NCBI GenBank assembly: GCA_947495975.1
Contig: CANMBE010000007.1
Span: 62,001-126,000, forward strand
Origin: Ignavibacteria bacterium
Lineage (GTDB): Bacteria; Bacteroidota; Ignavibacteria; Kapaibacteriales; Kapaibacteriaceae
Direction: 5' to 3'
DNA: 64,000 nucleotides
The notes beneath the pieces were generated by a model that was given only the letters and a program-made list of their open reading frames with translations, made no database searches and was not told where the DNA came from. This document shows positions 35,390 to 43,704 of this stretch, piece after piece (the stretch's first letter is position 1; every line of letters starts with the position of its first letter). The position numbers and the translations under genes were made by a program.

Positions 35390-36657
35390 TCTCGCTCGAT
35401 ACATCTTTTCGCGAAGCCGCACATGACCATAGATTGGTTGTTGGCGAAGCCGTGGAACCCTTTGCTCGCATTCCATATGGCGAAGAGCTTTCTGTGAAGA
35501 AGGCAGGTCTCAAAAAATTTATCGATGCACTGCGCATCCCAGCATCGATTGTTGATGACATTGTACCAGCTCCGATGCCTCGTGCGTATCGCACAACCAC
35601 ACGCCGGCGGGTTGAGTTTGGCAGGGGGCAAGTCAGACTTCTGCATGGTGATGGGAGTGATGCATATGGTGCAAGCCCCTTAGAACCTGCAGCTCATGCA
35701 GAGATCTATGCCACGATTGAGAAACTGCTCGACGGTCTAACGCCAATGGTTTCTGGAGCTGTTAATCACGTTATCCTCCGTGGGACATATGAAGAGTTTG
35801 CGTTTATCATAAACGTACGAGGTTTAGATGCGCGTGTTGTGCGGTCTCTGCGGACAATGGCCGAACGGGTTCAAAAAGCGCATCCTAACGTGATGCATGC
35901 ATGGATCTTTCATGACCCTAAAGGTAGCAGGTACTACCTTGATCTGGAAAGACCAGCCACTGGCGTTGGCGCAAAGAAGTTGTATGGTTCTTCAGCTTGG
36001 ATGCAAAAAGTTGGTGATGTGAATTACCAGGTAGGTGTGTTCTCATTTACACAAGTGAATCTTGCAATGACGCAGGCACTTGTTGACACTGTGCGCGCGC
36101 ACGCTGGGGTAACAACGGATGATACACTCTATGACGTTTATTGTGGCTATGGGCTGTTTGGCGCTGCAATGGCAAAGGACGCGCAGCGTATCGTTGCCAT
36201 TGATGGTGAAGAGGCAACAGTTGACAATGCGCGATATACGATTAGACGAGCAGGCGGACAGGTAACAGCCATTCGGCAGATCTTGCGAAGTGGGGATGAC
36301 ATGAAAACCGTTGTTAGTACGATTCTGAAAATGTCGCGCAAAGATCCAGCAGCAGCTTCAAACGTTGTGATCTTGGACCCACCACGAGCAGGCACTTCTG
36401 AAGGACTTATCGCTGCAACTGCCGAAGGACTTCAGCCTCGCGCCGTTGTTGAGATCTTCTGCGGTCCAGATGAAATTTATCGCAGCACAAAAGAATGGAA
36501 GTCAGCTGGGTATGGCATTCAGCGCGTAACTCCGCTAGATCTATTCCCTGGAACAATGGGCATGGAATTCGTAGTGAGTTATGCCAAGGGATTTATCGCT
36601 GAGACTCCTGAGCCCAACCGAACACTTCGACGTAGCGTCTCGCGGTGGCAGCGATAG
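35386..36657 (+). CDS. TrmA/RlmD-type RNA uracil-C5 methyltransferase-like protein
   Basis: 423 residues from ATG 35386; the open frame further upstream covers the GAF-like gene and is discarded. Features of class I SAM-dependent RNA (m5U) methyltransferases: motif I DVYCGYGLFG (250-259), acidic AIDGEE (271-276), motif IV DPPRAGTSEG (331-340), a nucleophile-position Cys359 in IFCGPDEIYRS and base-position Glu394 in FPGTMGMEFVV. The family usually has CNP where this has CGP. No TRAM domain or obvious 4Fe-4S cysteine cluster is seen; the N-terminal 200 residues are unlike RlmD. The last 21 codons overlap glgA on the other strand. Target RNA unknown. Confidence 0.72.
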   Translation: MISLDTSFREAAHDHRLVVGEAVEPFARIPYGEELSVKKAGLKKFIDALRIPASIVDDIVPAPMPRAYRTTTRRRVEFGRGQVRLLHGDGSDAYGASPLEPAAHAEIYATIEKLLDGLTPMVSGAVNHVILRGTYEEFAFIINVRGLDARVVRSLRTMAERVQKAHPNVMHAWIFHDPKGSRYYLDLERPATGVGAKKLYGSSAWMQKVGDVNYQVGVFSFTQVNLAMTQALVDTVRAHAGVTTDDTLYDVYCGYGLFGAAMAKDAQRIVAIDGEEATVDNARYTIRRAGGQVTAIRQILRSGDDMKTVVSTILKMSRKDPAAASNVVILDPPRAGTSEGLIAATAEGLQPRAVVEIFCGPDEIYRSTKEWKSAGYGIQRVTPLDLFPGTMGMEFVVSYAKGFIAETPEPNRTLRRSVSRWQR

Positions 36658-38065
36658 TATTGTCGCACGCCATTGCATTACGCCGAATGTGCGTCCAATG
36701 TGGTTCTTTCTTATAGAATCGCAAGGCAGAGTCCATGGCGTGCGTTAATGCATCGCCCGTATACCGGTGAAAGCGAACGCCATTGTTCGTAAACGATATT
36801 GGGTCGTACTCTTGAACGGTATCTGACAGACCGCCCACGGACCGAACGATGGGAATAGTGCCATATGCCAAAGCAAACATTTGCGTCAAGCCACACGGTT
36901 CAAACCGAGAAGGCATGAGGTAATAGTCTGAGCCTGCTTGAATTCGATGCGAAAGGGGCTCATTGTACCCTGTGCCAACTCGAACATGATGTGGATAACG
37001 ATAGGCCAGGTTGAGGAGATAGTCTTCAAATTTTGTTTCACCGCTCCCTAAGATGACAAGCCGTATTCGGTCCGCCGCAACAAAGGCTTCTATAGACGAC
37101 ATTAACAGCGAAATGCCCTTTTGCTCAGTGAGGCGCGTGACCATTCCCACTACTGGCAGGTCGCGCTTGATCTCCGCCGGTGAAACGCCTACTTCTTTGA
37201 GAAGCGCCCGTTTGTTGATGTCCTTTTTTTTGAGCGTGTCTGCACTGTATGGCGCGGCAATATGCTCATCGTGTAAGGGGCTCCATACAGAAGAGTCAAT
37301 GCCGTTAAGTATGCCAATCACGTCTCCGCCGCGGGACTGCAAAGCCCCCTGTAAGCCCATGCCCTCGGGCGTCCAGCGAATCTCTTGCGCATACGTAGGG
37401 CTGACCGTGGTAATCTTGTCGGCAAACAAGATGCCTGCTTTCATAGCGTTGAATATTCCATCTTGCTCGTACCAACTACCTGTATAAAATTCTTTCGCAG
37501 GGAAGCCACAGAATTCCATTGCGCGCTGCGGATCATACATGCCTTGATAAGCCATGTTGTGAATTGTGAACACACCGGTCGTATGACGAAAAAATTCATC
37601 GTGATGATAGTGTACCTTTAACATCGGCATGCACGGTGCCGTGTGATAGTCATGTGCATGTATCACGTCGGGGCGGAAATCCAAAGCGCGTGCTACTTCG
37701 AAAACTGCTCTGCTTAGAAATATGAATCTACGATCGTTGTCTTCAAACCCTTCATGATATCCATAGATACCTGGACGATCATAATAATCGCTTGATCGCA
37801 AGAAGTACACCGGAATTGACGTTCCTGGTAGCATGCCGTGCCACACTTCTGCACACTCTGTCCATGAACCAAACGGTACGTCAACAAGCATATCAGTTTT
37901 AACAATGCCATGTTTCTCTACGTCAATCGTGCCATACAAAGGCAGGATGACAATAACATTATGGCCTTCTTCTGCCCATGCTTTTGGAAGTGCACCCGTC
38001 ATGTCAGCAAGTCCACCAACCTTGGCAAACGGAGTTACTTCGGCAGCAGCAAGGAGAATGTTCAT
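36593..38065 (-). CDS. glgA: Glycogen synthase
   Basis: GT5 glycogen/starch synthase transferring glucose from ADP-glucose. 490 residues from ATG 38065 (MNILLAAAEVTPFAKVGGLADM, the KxGGL substrate motif), HAHDYHTA, FTIHNMAYQG, TVSPTYAQEIRW, GILNGIDSSVWSP, GMVTRLTEQKG, the C-terminal catalytic block MPSRFEPCGLTQMFALAYGT and VGGLSDTVQEYD. Normal length with a natural C-terminus (RRYVEVFGWAQ). It overlaps ispE upstream by four bases and the convergent methyltransferase by 65 bases. No other glg gene is in the window. Confidence 0.94.
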   Translation of the reverse strand: MNILLAAAEVTPFAKVGGLADMTGALPKAWAEEGHNVIVILPLYGTIDVEKHGIVKTDMLVDVPFGSWTECAEVWHGMLPGTSIPVYFLRSSDYYDRPGIYGYHEGFEDNDRRFIFLSRAVFEVARALDFRPDVIHAHDYHTAPCMPMLKVHYHHDEFFRHTTGVFTIHNMAYQGMYDPQRAMEFCGFPAKEFYTGSWYEQDGIFNAMKAGILFADKITTVSPTYAQEIRWTPEGMGLQGALQSRGGDVIGILNGIDSSVWSPLHDEHIAAPYSADTLKKKDINKRALLKEVGVSPAEIKRDLPVVGMVTRLTEQKGISLLMSSIEAFVAADRIRLVILGSGETKFEDYLLNLAYRYPHHVRVGTGYNEPLSHRIQAGSDYYLMPSRFEPCGLTQMFALAYGTIPIVRSVGGLSDTVQEYDPISFTNNGVRFHRYTGDALTHAMDSALRFYKKEPHWTHIRRNAMACDNTIAATARRYVEVFGWAQESQR

Positions 38066-38943
38066 GGGCGCAAGAAAGAAGCGTTTACGGGATGGCAAAT
38101 ATACGTGTCCATGGAGCTGAAGGCCGACCGTGCTTTCTCAGCGTTGTCCACATTTGTGAATAACCCATACACTGTGGATCCACTTCCGCTCATCGAAGCA
38201 TAAACGGCAGATTGTTCATATAGATCATGCTTAATCGTTGCAAGCAAAGGATGTTGAACAAAGACTGTAGGCTCAAAATTGTTTATAAAGAGATCGCGCA
38301 AATAGCCTTTATTATCAAGGACTTGAGTTAAGCTTTCCACTAATTCACCTTTTAACTCTCCACGTGTAATCCCCAATGTGGAATACGCCTGCGATGTATC
38401 GATTTTGATGCCTGGGCAGATAAGAAGCACTACCCACGGAAGGTCTATGTGCAGCGGAGTAATACTCTCGCCCCTACCTTCAACGAGTGCAATACCAGCA
38501 CGTAAGAAAAACGGCACATCTGAACCCAATTGCTCTGCAAGAGGTTTCAGGCGGGCGCGGGTAGAATCCGAAATGTGGTGTCCATTCAGTAAAGCCATTC
38601 CGAGAAGTGCAGCTGCTGCGTCACTCGAGCCCCCTCCTAAACCTCCGCCGGTAGGGATGCGTTTGTGGACTGTTATCTTTGCGGTTCTGATCTCTTGCGG
38701 AAACATGGTAGTATAGAGTGCAATGGCTTTGCTGACGAGGTTATCGGTTGCGTTGGCAGTTACTGGAGGGATGCAGATGACCTCAGGAGCGTCAGACTCA
38801 GAAATTTCGAGAGTGTCGTGCAGGTCTACCGCAAGAAAGATTGACTGGATGTTATGAAAACCATCCGGGCGTCTATCGAGGACTTCAAGTCCAAGGTTGA
38901 TCTTGGCACATGCTCTCAGGCTGAAGGAGTTCATAGTTGACAT
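38062..38943 (-). CDS. ispE: 4-diphosphocytidyl-2-C-methyl-D-erythritol kinase
   Basis: IspE phosphorylates CDP-ME in the non-mevalonate isoprenoid pathway. GHMP-kinase motifs: ACAKINLGLEVLDRRPDGFHN at the N-terminus, ATP-binding PTGGGLGGGSSDAAAAL, QLGSDVPFFLRAGIALVEGRGE and the C-terminal MSGSGSTVYGLF. ATG 38943 gives 293 residues; ATG 38934 three codons later is also possible. It overlaps glgA (ATGA), an unusual operon partner. The promoter candidate TAACTTTG lies 19 bases upstream on the same strand, inside the start of the divergent gene. Confidence 0.93.
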   Translation of the reverse strand: MSTMNSFSLRACAKINLGLEVLDRRPDGFHNIQSIFLAVDLHDTLEISESDAPEVICIPPVTANATDNLVSKAIALYTTMFPQEIRTAKITVHKRIPTGGGLGGGSSDAAAALLGMALLNGHHISDSTRARLKPLAEQLGSDVPFFLRAGIALVEGRGESITPLHIDLPWVVLLICPGIKIDTSQAYSTLGITRGELKGELVESLTQVLDNKGYLRDLFINNFEPTVFVQHPLLATIKHDLYEQSAVYASMSGSGSTVYGLFTNVDNAEKARSAFSSMDTYICHPVNASFLRP

Positions 38944-38961
38944 TGGCAGTGAAGGAACATG

Positions 38962-38969
38962 CAAAGTTA
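38962..38969 (-). promoter_or_regulatory. Candidate -7 box for ispE-glgA
   Basis: Reads TAACTTTG on the minus strand, an exact TAnnTTTG match, 18 bases between its end and ATG 38943. It overlaps the first base of the divergent start codon at 38969, so the two divergent transcripts must share this 25-base gap. Confidence 0.38.
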
Positions 38970-39640
38970 TGACAGGCAACAAAGCCCAGATCACATATTC
39001 TAGCGAAGTAGCGCGAAAGGGCATTCACCTGGCCTCGCTACTTATACCCATAATCTATTTACAGCTTGACCATGTATTGGGGCTTGCCATTGTTTTGGCG
39101 ATGACTGCAGTGTCGATTACGCTAGACATGCTCATGCATTACAACGCCTCAACACGTAGGGTCTTGTTAGCTGTTGTTGGCCCACTACTGCGAAAACATG
39201 AGCTGCGAGAGGATCGATTCTATCTTACAGGGGCATCATGGGTGCTCATTGCAGCATCAATGTCATTCGGAGTGTTTCCTACCATTATTGGCGTTACGGC
39301 CTTTACTGTGTTGATCGTGAGTGATACGTTTGCAGCCTTGATTGGAAGAGCGTATGGTGAAAGGGCATTCCTTGACAAAAGCTTCGTGGGTACAATCACA
39401 TTCATAACCACGGCCATGATTGTTGTTTTAACGTATGCAGGTATCTACGACACGCCGTGGACATTTATCGTTGCTGGTTCTATAGCCAGCGTGGTTGGAG
39501 GAGTGACGGAGGCTGCATCTACCCGATTGCGGATTGACGATAACATCTCTATACCACTTAGTTTCGCAATAACGATGTGGGTGCTCACGGCACTTATTTC
39601 CATTGTTGGTTTGTCAGACTTTTCCAATGTTATACCATGA
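38969..39640 (+). CDS. Polyprenol/dolichol kinase-like (CDP-alcohol/SEC59 type) membrane protein
   Basis: 223 residues with about seven hydrophobic helices and the family segments EVARKGIHLASLLIP (the RKxxH motif), LTGASWVLIAAS, VSDTFAALIGRAYGERAF (D-x-x-A-x-x-x-G-x-x-x-G motif) and SIASVVGGVTEAAS. This matches the dolichol kinase/diacylglycerol-polyprenol kinase family in Bacteroidota and Chlorobi. Presumed reaction: CTP- or ATP-dependent phosphorylation of a long-chain isoprenoid alcohol or lipid. ATG 38969 is chosen over an upstream ATT/ATG frame that lies within ispE. The next gene begins in its stop codon (ATGA). Confidence 0.75.
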   Translation: MTGNKAQITYSSEVARKGIHLASLLIPIIYLQLDHVLGLAIVLAMTAVSITLDMLMHYNASTRRVLLAVVGPLLRKHELREDRFYLTGASWVLIAASMSFGVFPTIIGVTAFTVLIVSDTFAALIGRAYGERAFLDKSFVGTITFITTAMIVVLTYAGIYDTPWTFIVAGSIASVVGGVTEAASTRLRIDDNISIPLSFAITMWVLTALISIVGLSDFSNVIP

Positions 39641-40167
39641 TCATACCACCTAGATCGTCGAACACAACAAAATGGGTTTTTGCAGTTCTATTGGGAATCG
39701 GAGTTGGAGTGGGCGCCTTCTATATGTGGTATCGTTTTCAGGCGTCATCACTTGATGGATATTACATCGAGACCGATGGATTTACAGACGTAAAAGGCAA
39801 TGAGTTGGCCTCTGTCCACTTCATTCAGGTTGAGGCATATGACTCGATCAAGTCCGTGCTCGTAGCCAATGAAGTAATTCAGAACAGCACAATACATACA
39901 TCGTCGGATGTTTCAAAAAAACGTCGATTCTTATTCCACTTCTACACTGCAACAGATACAGCCGCTCTCACAAAAGACATGATTGATGAGTTGGCGTATA
40001 CGAGTCCGACAATCACTGATGCACCATCAACACTTCTTGTGATCACAAATGGATACGTGGTTCAAGAAATTTTTGAACCAAACATGAAAGTACCGAAGCT
40101 CGTTGAGTGTCAGCGAACACAGTTCTACATGCCTCGTCCGGGCATTAAAGCGCAATCAGTAAAGTAG
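39637..40167 (+). CDS. Single-pass membrane protein of unknown function
   Basis: 176 residues from ATG 39637, overlapping the preceding stop. A transmembrane helix at about 13-31 (KWVFAVLLGIGVGVGAFYMW) is followed by a soluble domain of about 140 residues without a motif I recognise (contains DGYYIETDGFTDVKGNEL and FLFHFYTATDTAALT). One helix plus a periplasmic or cytoplasmic domain. Probably co-transcribed with the polyprenol kinase-like gene; it ends 11 bases before the convergent AMP-forming ligase. Confidence 0.65.
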   Translation: MIIPPRSSNTTKWVFAVLLGIGVGVGAFYMWYRFQASSLDGYYIETDGFTDVKGNELASVHFIQVEAYDSIKSVLVANEVIQNSTIHTSSDVSKKRRFLFHFYTATDTAALTKDMIDELAYTSPTITDAPSTLLVITNGYVVQEIFEPNMKVPKLVECQRTQFYMPRPGIKAQSVK

Positions 40168-40178
40168 TAGGCGAATGC

Positions 40179-41840
40179 TTATTTCCTGAATTGACTATTC
40201 GTCCACTCAGAGAAGAGGTGTTTTACTTTGTTGCGTTGATATTTCCCTGTTGATGTAACGGGCAAAGCATCAGTAAAGACAATCACCTTGGGCGACTTGT
40301 GAAAGGGTAGGTTTGATCGGCAGAACGCCAAGATCGCGGCAACATCTGAATAGCCATCATTCGGTACGATAAGCGCTCCAACTTCTTCGCCGTACATGTT
40401 GTTTTCAAATCCAACACATATGCCGGCCTTCACACCCGGAGCACGATTAATAACCTCGTCAATTTCTAATGGTGCGAGGTTCACGCCTCCGCGGATAATG
40501 AGCTCTTTGAGTCTCCCGGTGATAAAGTAGAAGTGCCGGCCCTTTTCGTCGAGAACACGAAATCCTTCATCGCCTGATCTAAACCATCCAAAGGCAAATG
40601 CTTCGGCATTAGCACGTTCACTGGCATCATAGCCACTCATCACGTTTGCGCCGCGAATGACAATTTCGCCCCGCTCTCCATCGGGCACAGGCGCCCCTTG
40701 ATCATTGTGAATTTCCATCTCATTACACGGAATGGCAACACCGATAGAGGGAAAGCCATGGTCTTGCATCCACGAGTGATGTTCCGTGGCGCTGAGGTCA
40801 GTAGGCAGGAAGCACGAATAACATGTTGTTTCTGAAAGTCCATATCCGTGGATGACCGGCACACCATATGCGGTCTCAAATCTCTCCGCTAATTCACAGG
40901 TAAGGGGGCCAGCACCACAAATGATATGTCGAAACTGTGACTCAAGAAGTTTTGCGCCGTCTGCGCCAGCCTCCAACAACAATGCAAGCATGGTAGGCAC
41001 AACGCTCACTACGTGAACCTCCTTGTTGATGATCGATGAAAAGAATCGATGTGTCGAAAACTTGCGATGTAGAACAACGGAGCCACCTGCCGTAAATGGA
41101 GCCACAAGTGTAACAATGATTCCGTTTACATGATGAATCGGAAGAACACACATCATACGTTGTTCGTGAGTAATACCGTGCCACTGAGCTATGTCCATGC
41201 CGTCGGCAAACAAATTCTGTTGATTGAGTACAACGCCCTTTGGGTTGCCTGTGGTGCCACTGGTATAGACAATGAGACAATCATCCCAGCGCATATCGGT
41301 TGTTTCGCTCGGCCACTCATGCGGCGCGAAGGCACGAACGTGGTTATAAAACGCAGGGTCGTTGTTATCAGTATCAACATCAATGATGTGTACATCAACG
41401 TTGCTTGTGGCAACATCTAAGCGAGATCGATATTCACTTCTGCATAACACTAACCGAGCTCCACAATGTGAGGCGATGTATGAGAGACGTGCATTATCCT
41501 CAGTCATATTCAGTGGTACCGCACATGCACCAAGCAGCCAGCATGCAAAGTAGGCAACCACCGTATCGGGATGATTGTGGCCCGCAACAAGAACTCGATC
41601 CCCCCGCGTAATTCCATGGCTCTTGAGCAGCGATGCACAGCGTTGAGCCACATCAATAAAAACGCTATACGACCACGTGGAGCGATTGTCTCGCTCATCC
41701 ATGTAGATCATCCAGGGCTTCTCTAATTGAGTTTCTGCCTGGTGCTTCATAAGTATACCCCAAGACAAGAACGGCTGGGGCACGTCTGATGCTAGCACGC
41801 CACGTGCAGAACGAGCTGGATGAGTAGATGGATGGGTCAT
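40179..41840 (-). CDS. AMP-forming acyl-CoA synthetase/ligase (ANL superfamily)
   Basis: 553 residues. ANL motifs: P-loop-like VYTSGTTGNPKGVVL, the A5 motif HGYGLSETTCYSC, A7/A8 RSGDEGFRVLDEKGRHFYFITGRLKELIIRGG (hinge Asp and Arg retained) and A10 LPVTSTGKYQRNKVK with catalytic Lys. The protein should adenylate a carboxylate and transfer it to CoA or a carrier. The acid is unknown; the combination with crotonases and a YbgC-like thioesterase elsewhere in the window fits acyl-CoA metabolism. ATG 41840 is kept because the domain appears to begin (PFLSWGILMKHQAE) before the next internal ATG at 41750. No SD seen. Confidence 0.85.
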   Translation of the reverse strand: MTHPSTHPARSARGVLASDVPQPFLSWGILMKHQAETQLEKPWMIYMDERDNRSTWSYSVFIDVAQRCASLLKSHGITRGDRVLVAGHNHPDTVVAYFACWLLGACAVPLNMTEDNARLSYIASHCGARLVLCRSEYRSRLDVATSNVDVHIIDVDTDNNDPAFYNHVRAFAPHEWPSETTDMRWDDCLIVYTSGTTGNPKGVVLNQQNLFADGMDIAQWHGITHEQRMMCVLPIHHVNGIIVTLVAPFTAGGSVVLHRKFSTHRFFSSIINKEVHVVSVVPTMLALLLEAGADGAKLLESQFRHIICGAGPLTCELAERFETAYGVPVIHGYGLSETTCYSCFLPTDLSATEHHSWMQDHGFPSIGVAIPCNEMEIHNDQGAPVPDGERGEIVIRGANVMSGYDASERANAEAFAFGWFRSGDEGFRVLDEKGRHFYFITGRLKELIIRGGVNLAPLEIDEVINRAPGVKAGICVGFENNMYGEEVGALIVPNDGYSDVAAILAFCRSNLPFHKSPKVIVFTDALPVTSTGKYQRNKVKHLFSEWTNSQFRK

Positions 41841-41976
41841 GCGAGTAAGTTAATTAGTTCATGGGTTTATTAGTTAACTCAATACACTCGTAACTCTTCT
41901 CTTCTGCCATCTTCATTTTCCATTCGCTAAGTTTACGGACTTGTGCTTCTTTACATCGAACTCGGACAGTAAAGCA
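41841..41976. promoter_or_regulatory. Divergent intergenic region with GTTAA/TTAAC repeats
   Basis: 136 bases between divergent starts. AT-rich direct repeat TTAGTT occurs at 41854-41859 and 41870-41875, flanked by inverted GTTAA (41849-41853) and TTAAC (41874-41878). This could be an operator or just AT-rich promoter DNA. TAAGTTTA at 41928-41935 is one base off a -7 box for the threonine aldolase gene. Confidence 0.3.
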
Positions 41977-43002
41977 ATGATTGACCTTCGTAGTGATACC
42001 CTAACTACTCCAGATGACGACATGAGAGCGGCCATGGCCTCAGCGCGTGTTGGCGATGATGTGTATTCCGAAGACCCTACTGTATTGGAATTGCAAGAGC
42101 GAGTTGCTGCAATGTTTGGCAAAGAGGCGGCGCTTTTTGTACCTAGTGGTACGCAGGGCAACCAAATCTGTATTGCATTACACGCTACAACAGGTGAGGA
42201 GATCATAGCAGAGAGCAATGCGCATATCTTTCACTATGAAAATGCAGCAACAAGCGTCATTGCGCGCGCGCAGATTCATGGGGTCCCTTCAGATAAGGGC
42301 TCTATGGTGTTGGAAGATGTACTCGAAGCCATACGCCCATCGGCATATTATTATCCGCGCACAGCGTTGATCTCTGTAGAGAATACGCATAACCGGCATG
42401 GTGGTACGGTACTCTCCATGAGCTACTTAGAGAATCTGCGAGAGATTGCCAATCACGCTGGTATCCCGATTCATTGTGATGGTGCGCGCATTTGGAATGC
42501 AATGGTGGCCACAGATACGATTGCTTCTCAATACGGCATTCTCTTCGATACAATGAGTGTGTGTTTAAGTAAGGGGCTTGGCGCACCAGTGGGCTCTCTC
42601 ATACTTGGAACTCGCGAAATGATAGAGCGTGCCAGACGCTGGCGCAAGATGTTAGGTGGGGGAATGCGTCAAGTGGGAATATTAGCTGCTGCTGGCCTCT
42701 ATGCTCTTGACGTGAACCTGCCTAAGATTGCCATTGATCACACAAACGCGCGTGTTTTTGCAGAATCAATTGCACTACTGCCTGGGCTTGAGATAGATCT
42801 TTTACGTGTACAGACGAACGTGGTTGCCTTTCGCATACCATCGATGACTGATGCTGAGTTTGTAGCAGCATGTAATGATAAGGGGCTCCGTATTGCCCCC
42901 ATTAAGCCAGGAACAATGCGTGCGGTGTTTTATCATCAAGTGAGCGCAGACGATGGAGCAAAAGCTGTGGAAATCATAGCAGAAGTTCTACGATTCCGTT
43001 GA
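41977..43002 (+). CDS. ltaE: Low-specificity L-threonine aldolase
   Basis: PLP enzyme cleaving L-threonine/allo-threonine to glycine and acetaldehyde. 341 residues from ATG 41977: MIDLRSDTLTTPDDDMR, FVPSGTQGNQICI, ENTHNRHGGTVL, PLP-pyridine Asp168 in HCDGARIWN, and Schiff-base Lys199 in VCLSKGLGAPVGS, then RRWRKMLGGGMRQVGILAAAG. Complete and typical in length. It stands alone on the plus strand; a thioesterase gene follows after 58 bases. Confidence 0.93.
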   Translation: MIDLRSDTLTTPDDDMRAAMASARVGDDVYSEDPTVLELQERVAAMFGKEAALFVPSGTQGNQICIALHATTGEEIIAESNAHIFHYENAATSVIARAQIHGVPSDKGSMVLEDVLEAIRPSAYYYPRTALISVENTHNRHGGTVLSMSYLENLREIANHAGIPIHCDGARIWNAMVATDTIASQYGILFDTMSVCLSKGLGAPVGSLILGTREMIERARRWRKMLGGGMRQVGILAAAGLYALDVNLPKIAIDHTNARVFAESIALLPGLEIDLLRVQTNVVAFRIPSMTDAEFVAACNDKGLRIAPIKPGTMRAVFYHQVSADDGAKAVEIIAEVLRFR

Positions 43003-43060
43003 GACTGCAGAGCCCCCTTCCTATCTTTGATTTTTGCATCAACGATTGTGATGGATCTTC

Positions 43061-43567
43061 ATGCGCACGTCAGACAAAGAAGAAGCAACAGTAGGCCATG
43101 GACCGGTGTCTATTGATGGTCACGGTACCTTCCATCATCGGCTGCATAGTCGTGTGCGTTCGTATGACGTAGACAGGCAGGGGATTGTCCATAACGCTGT
43201 CTATCTCTATTGGCTTGAAGCAGCGCGAATAGAATACTTCCGAGATATAGGCGTGCCGATTGACCGGGCATCCTTCGTCACAAAACATCGCTTTGTTGTT
43301 GTAAAGACGTCCATTGAATATGCCGATGCTGCACAATTCGATGATGCATATACGGTGTTCACACGAGTTTCTTTCGTCAAGAACTCGTCCTTTGGATTTG
43401 AACATGTTATCCGGCAAGAAAATGGAGCCATTCTCGCAATTGCAGACAGCGTGTTGGTGCATCTAAACCCGGCATCACATAAGCCTGAGCGTATTCCAGA
43501 TTCATACCGAGCACTCATCAAGGAGTTTGATGGTGACTCCGTTGTCTTTGCAACCGACGCCGGTTAA
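43061..43567 (+). CDS. YbgC/4-hydroxybenzoyl-CoA thioesterase-like hotdog protein
   Basis: 168 residues with a single hotdog domain: RVRSYDVDRQGIVHNAVYLYWLEAARIEYF (active-site Asp in the YxVDxxGIVHN motif, about residues 35-45), then strand pattern VVVKTSIEYADAAQFDDAYTVFTRV. It should hydrolyse acyl-CoA thioesters. An N-terminal extension of about 25 residues precedes the fold; GTG/ATG starts inside it are possible. No clear operon partner. Confidence 0.8.
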   Translation: MRTSDKEEATVGHGPVSIDGHGTFHHRLHSRVRSYDVDRQGIVHNAVYLYWLEAARIEYFRDIGVPIDRASFVTKHRFVVVKTSIEYADAAQFDDAYTVFTRVSFVKNSSFGFEHVIRQENGAILAIADSVLVHLNPASHKPERIPDSYRALIKEFDGDSVVFATDAG

Positions 43568-43704
43568 TACTCCATCGTCATCCGCTGTCTGTGTGATATC
43601 CCCGTCGCCATAATCAGCCCTTTTTACGTTCTCCATTCGTATTGACGTTACACCAATGAACCTGCTACAGCCCACAGGGCGCTATTTGACCGTAATTTAG
43701 CTCC

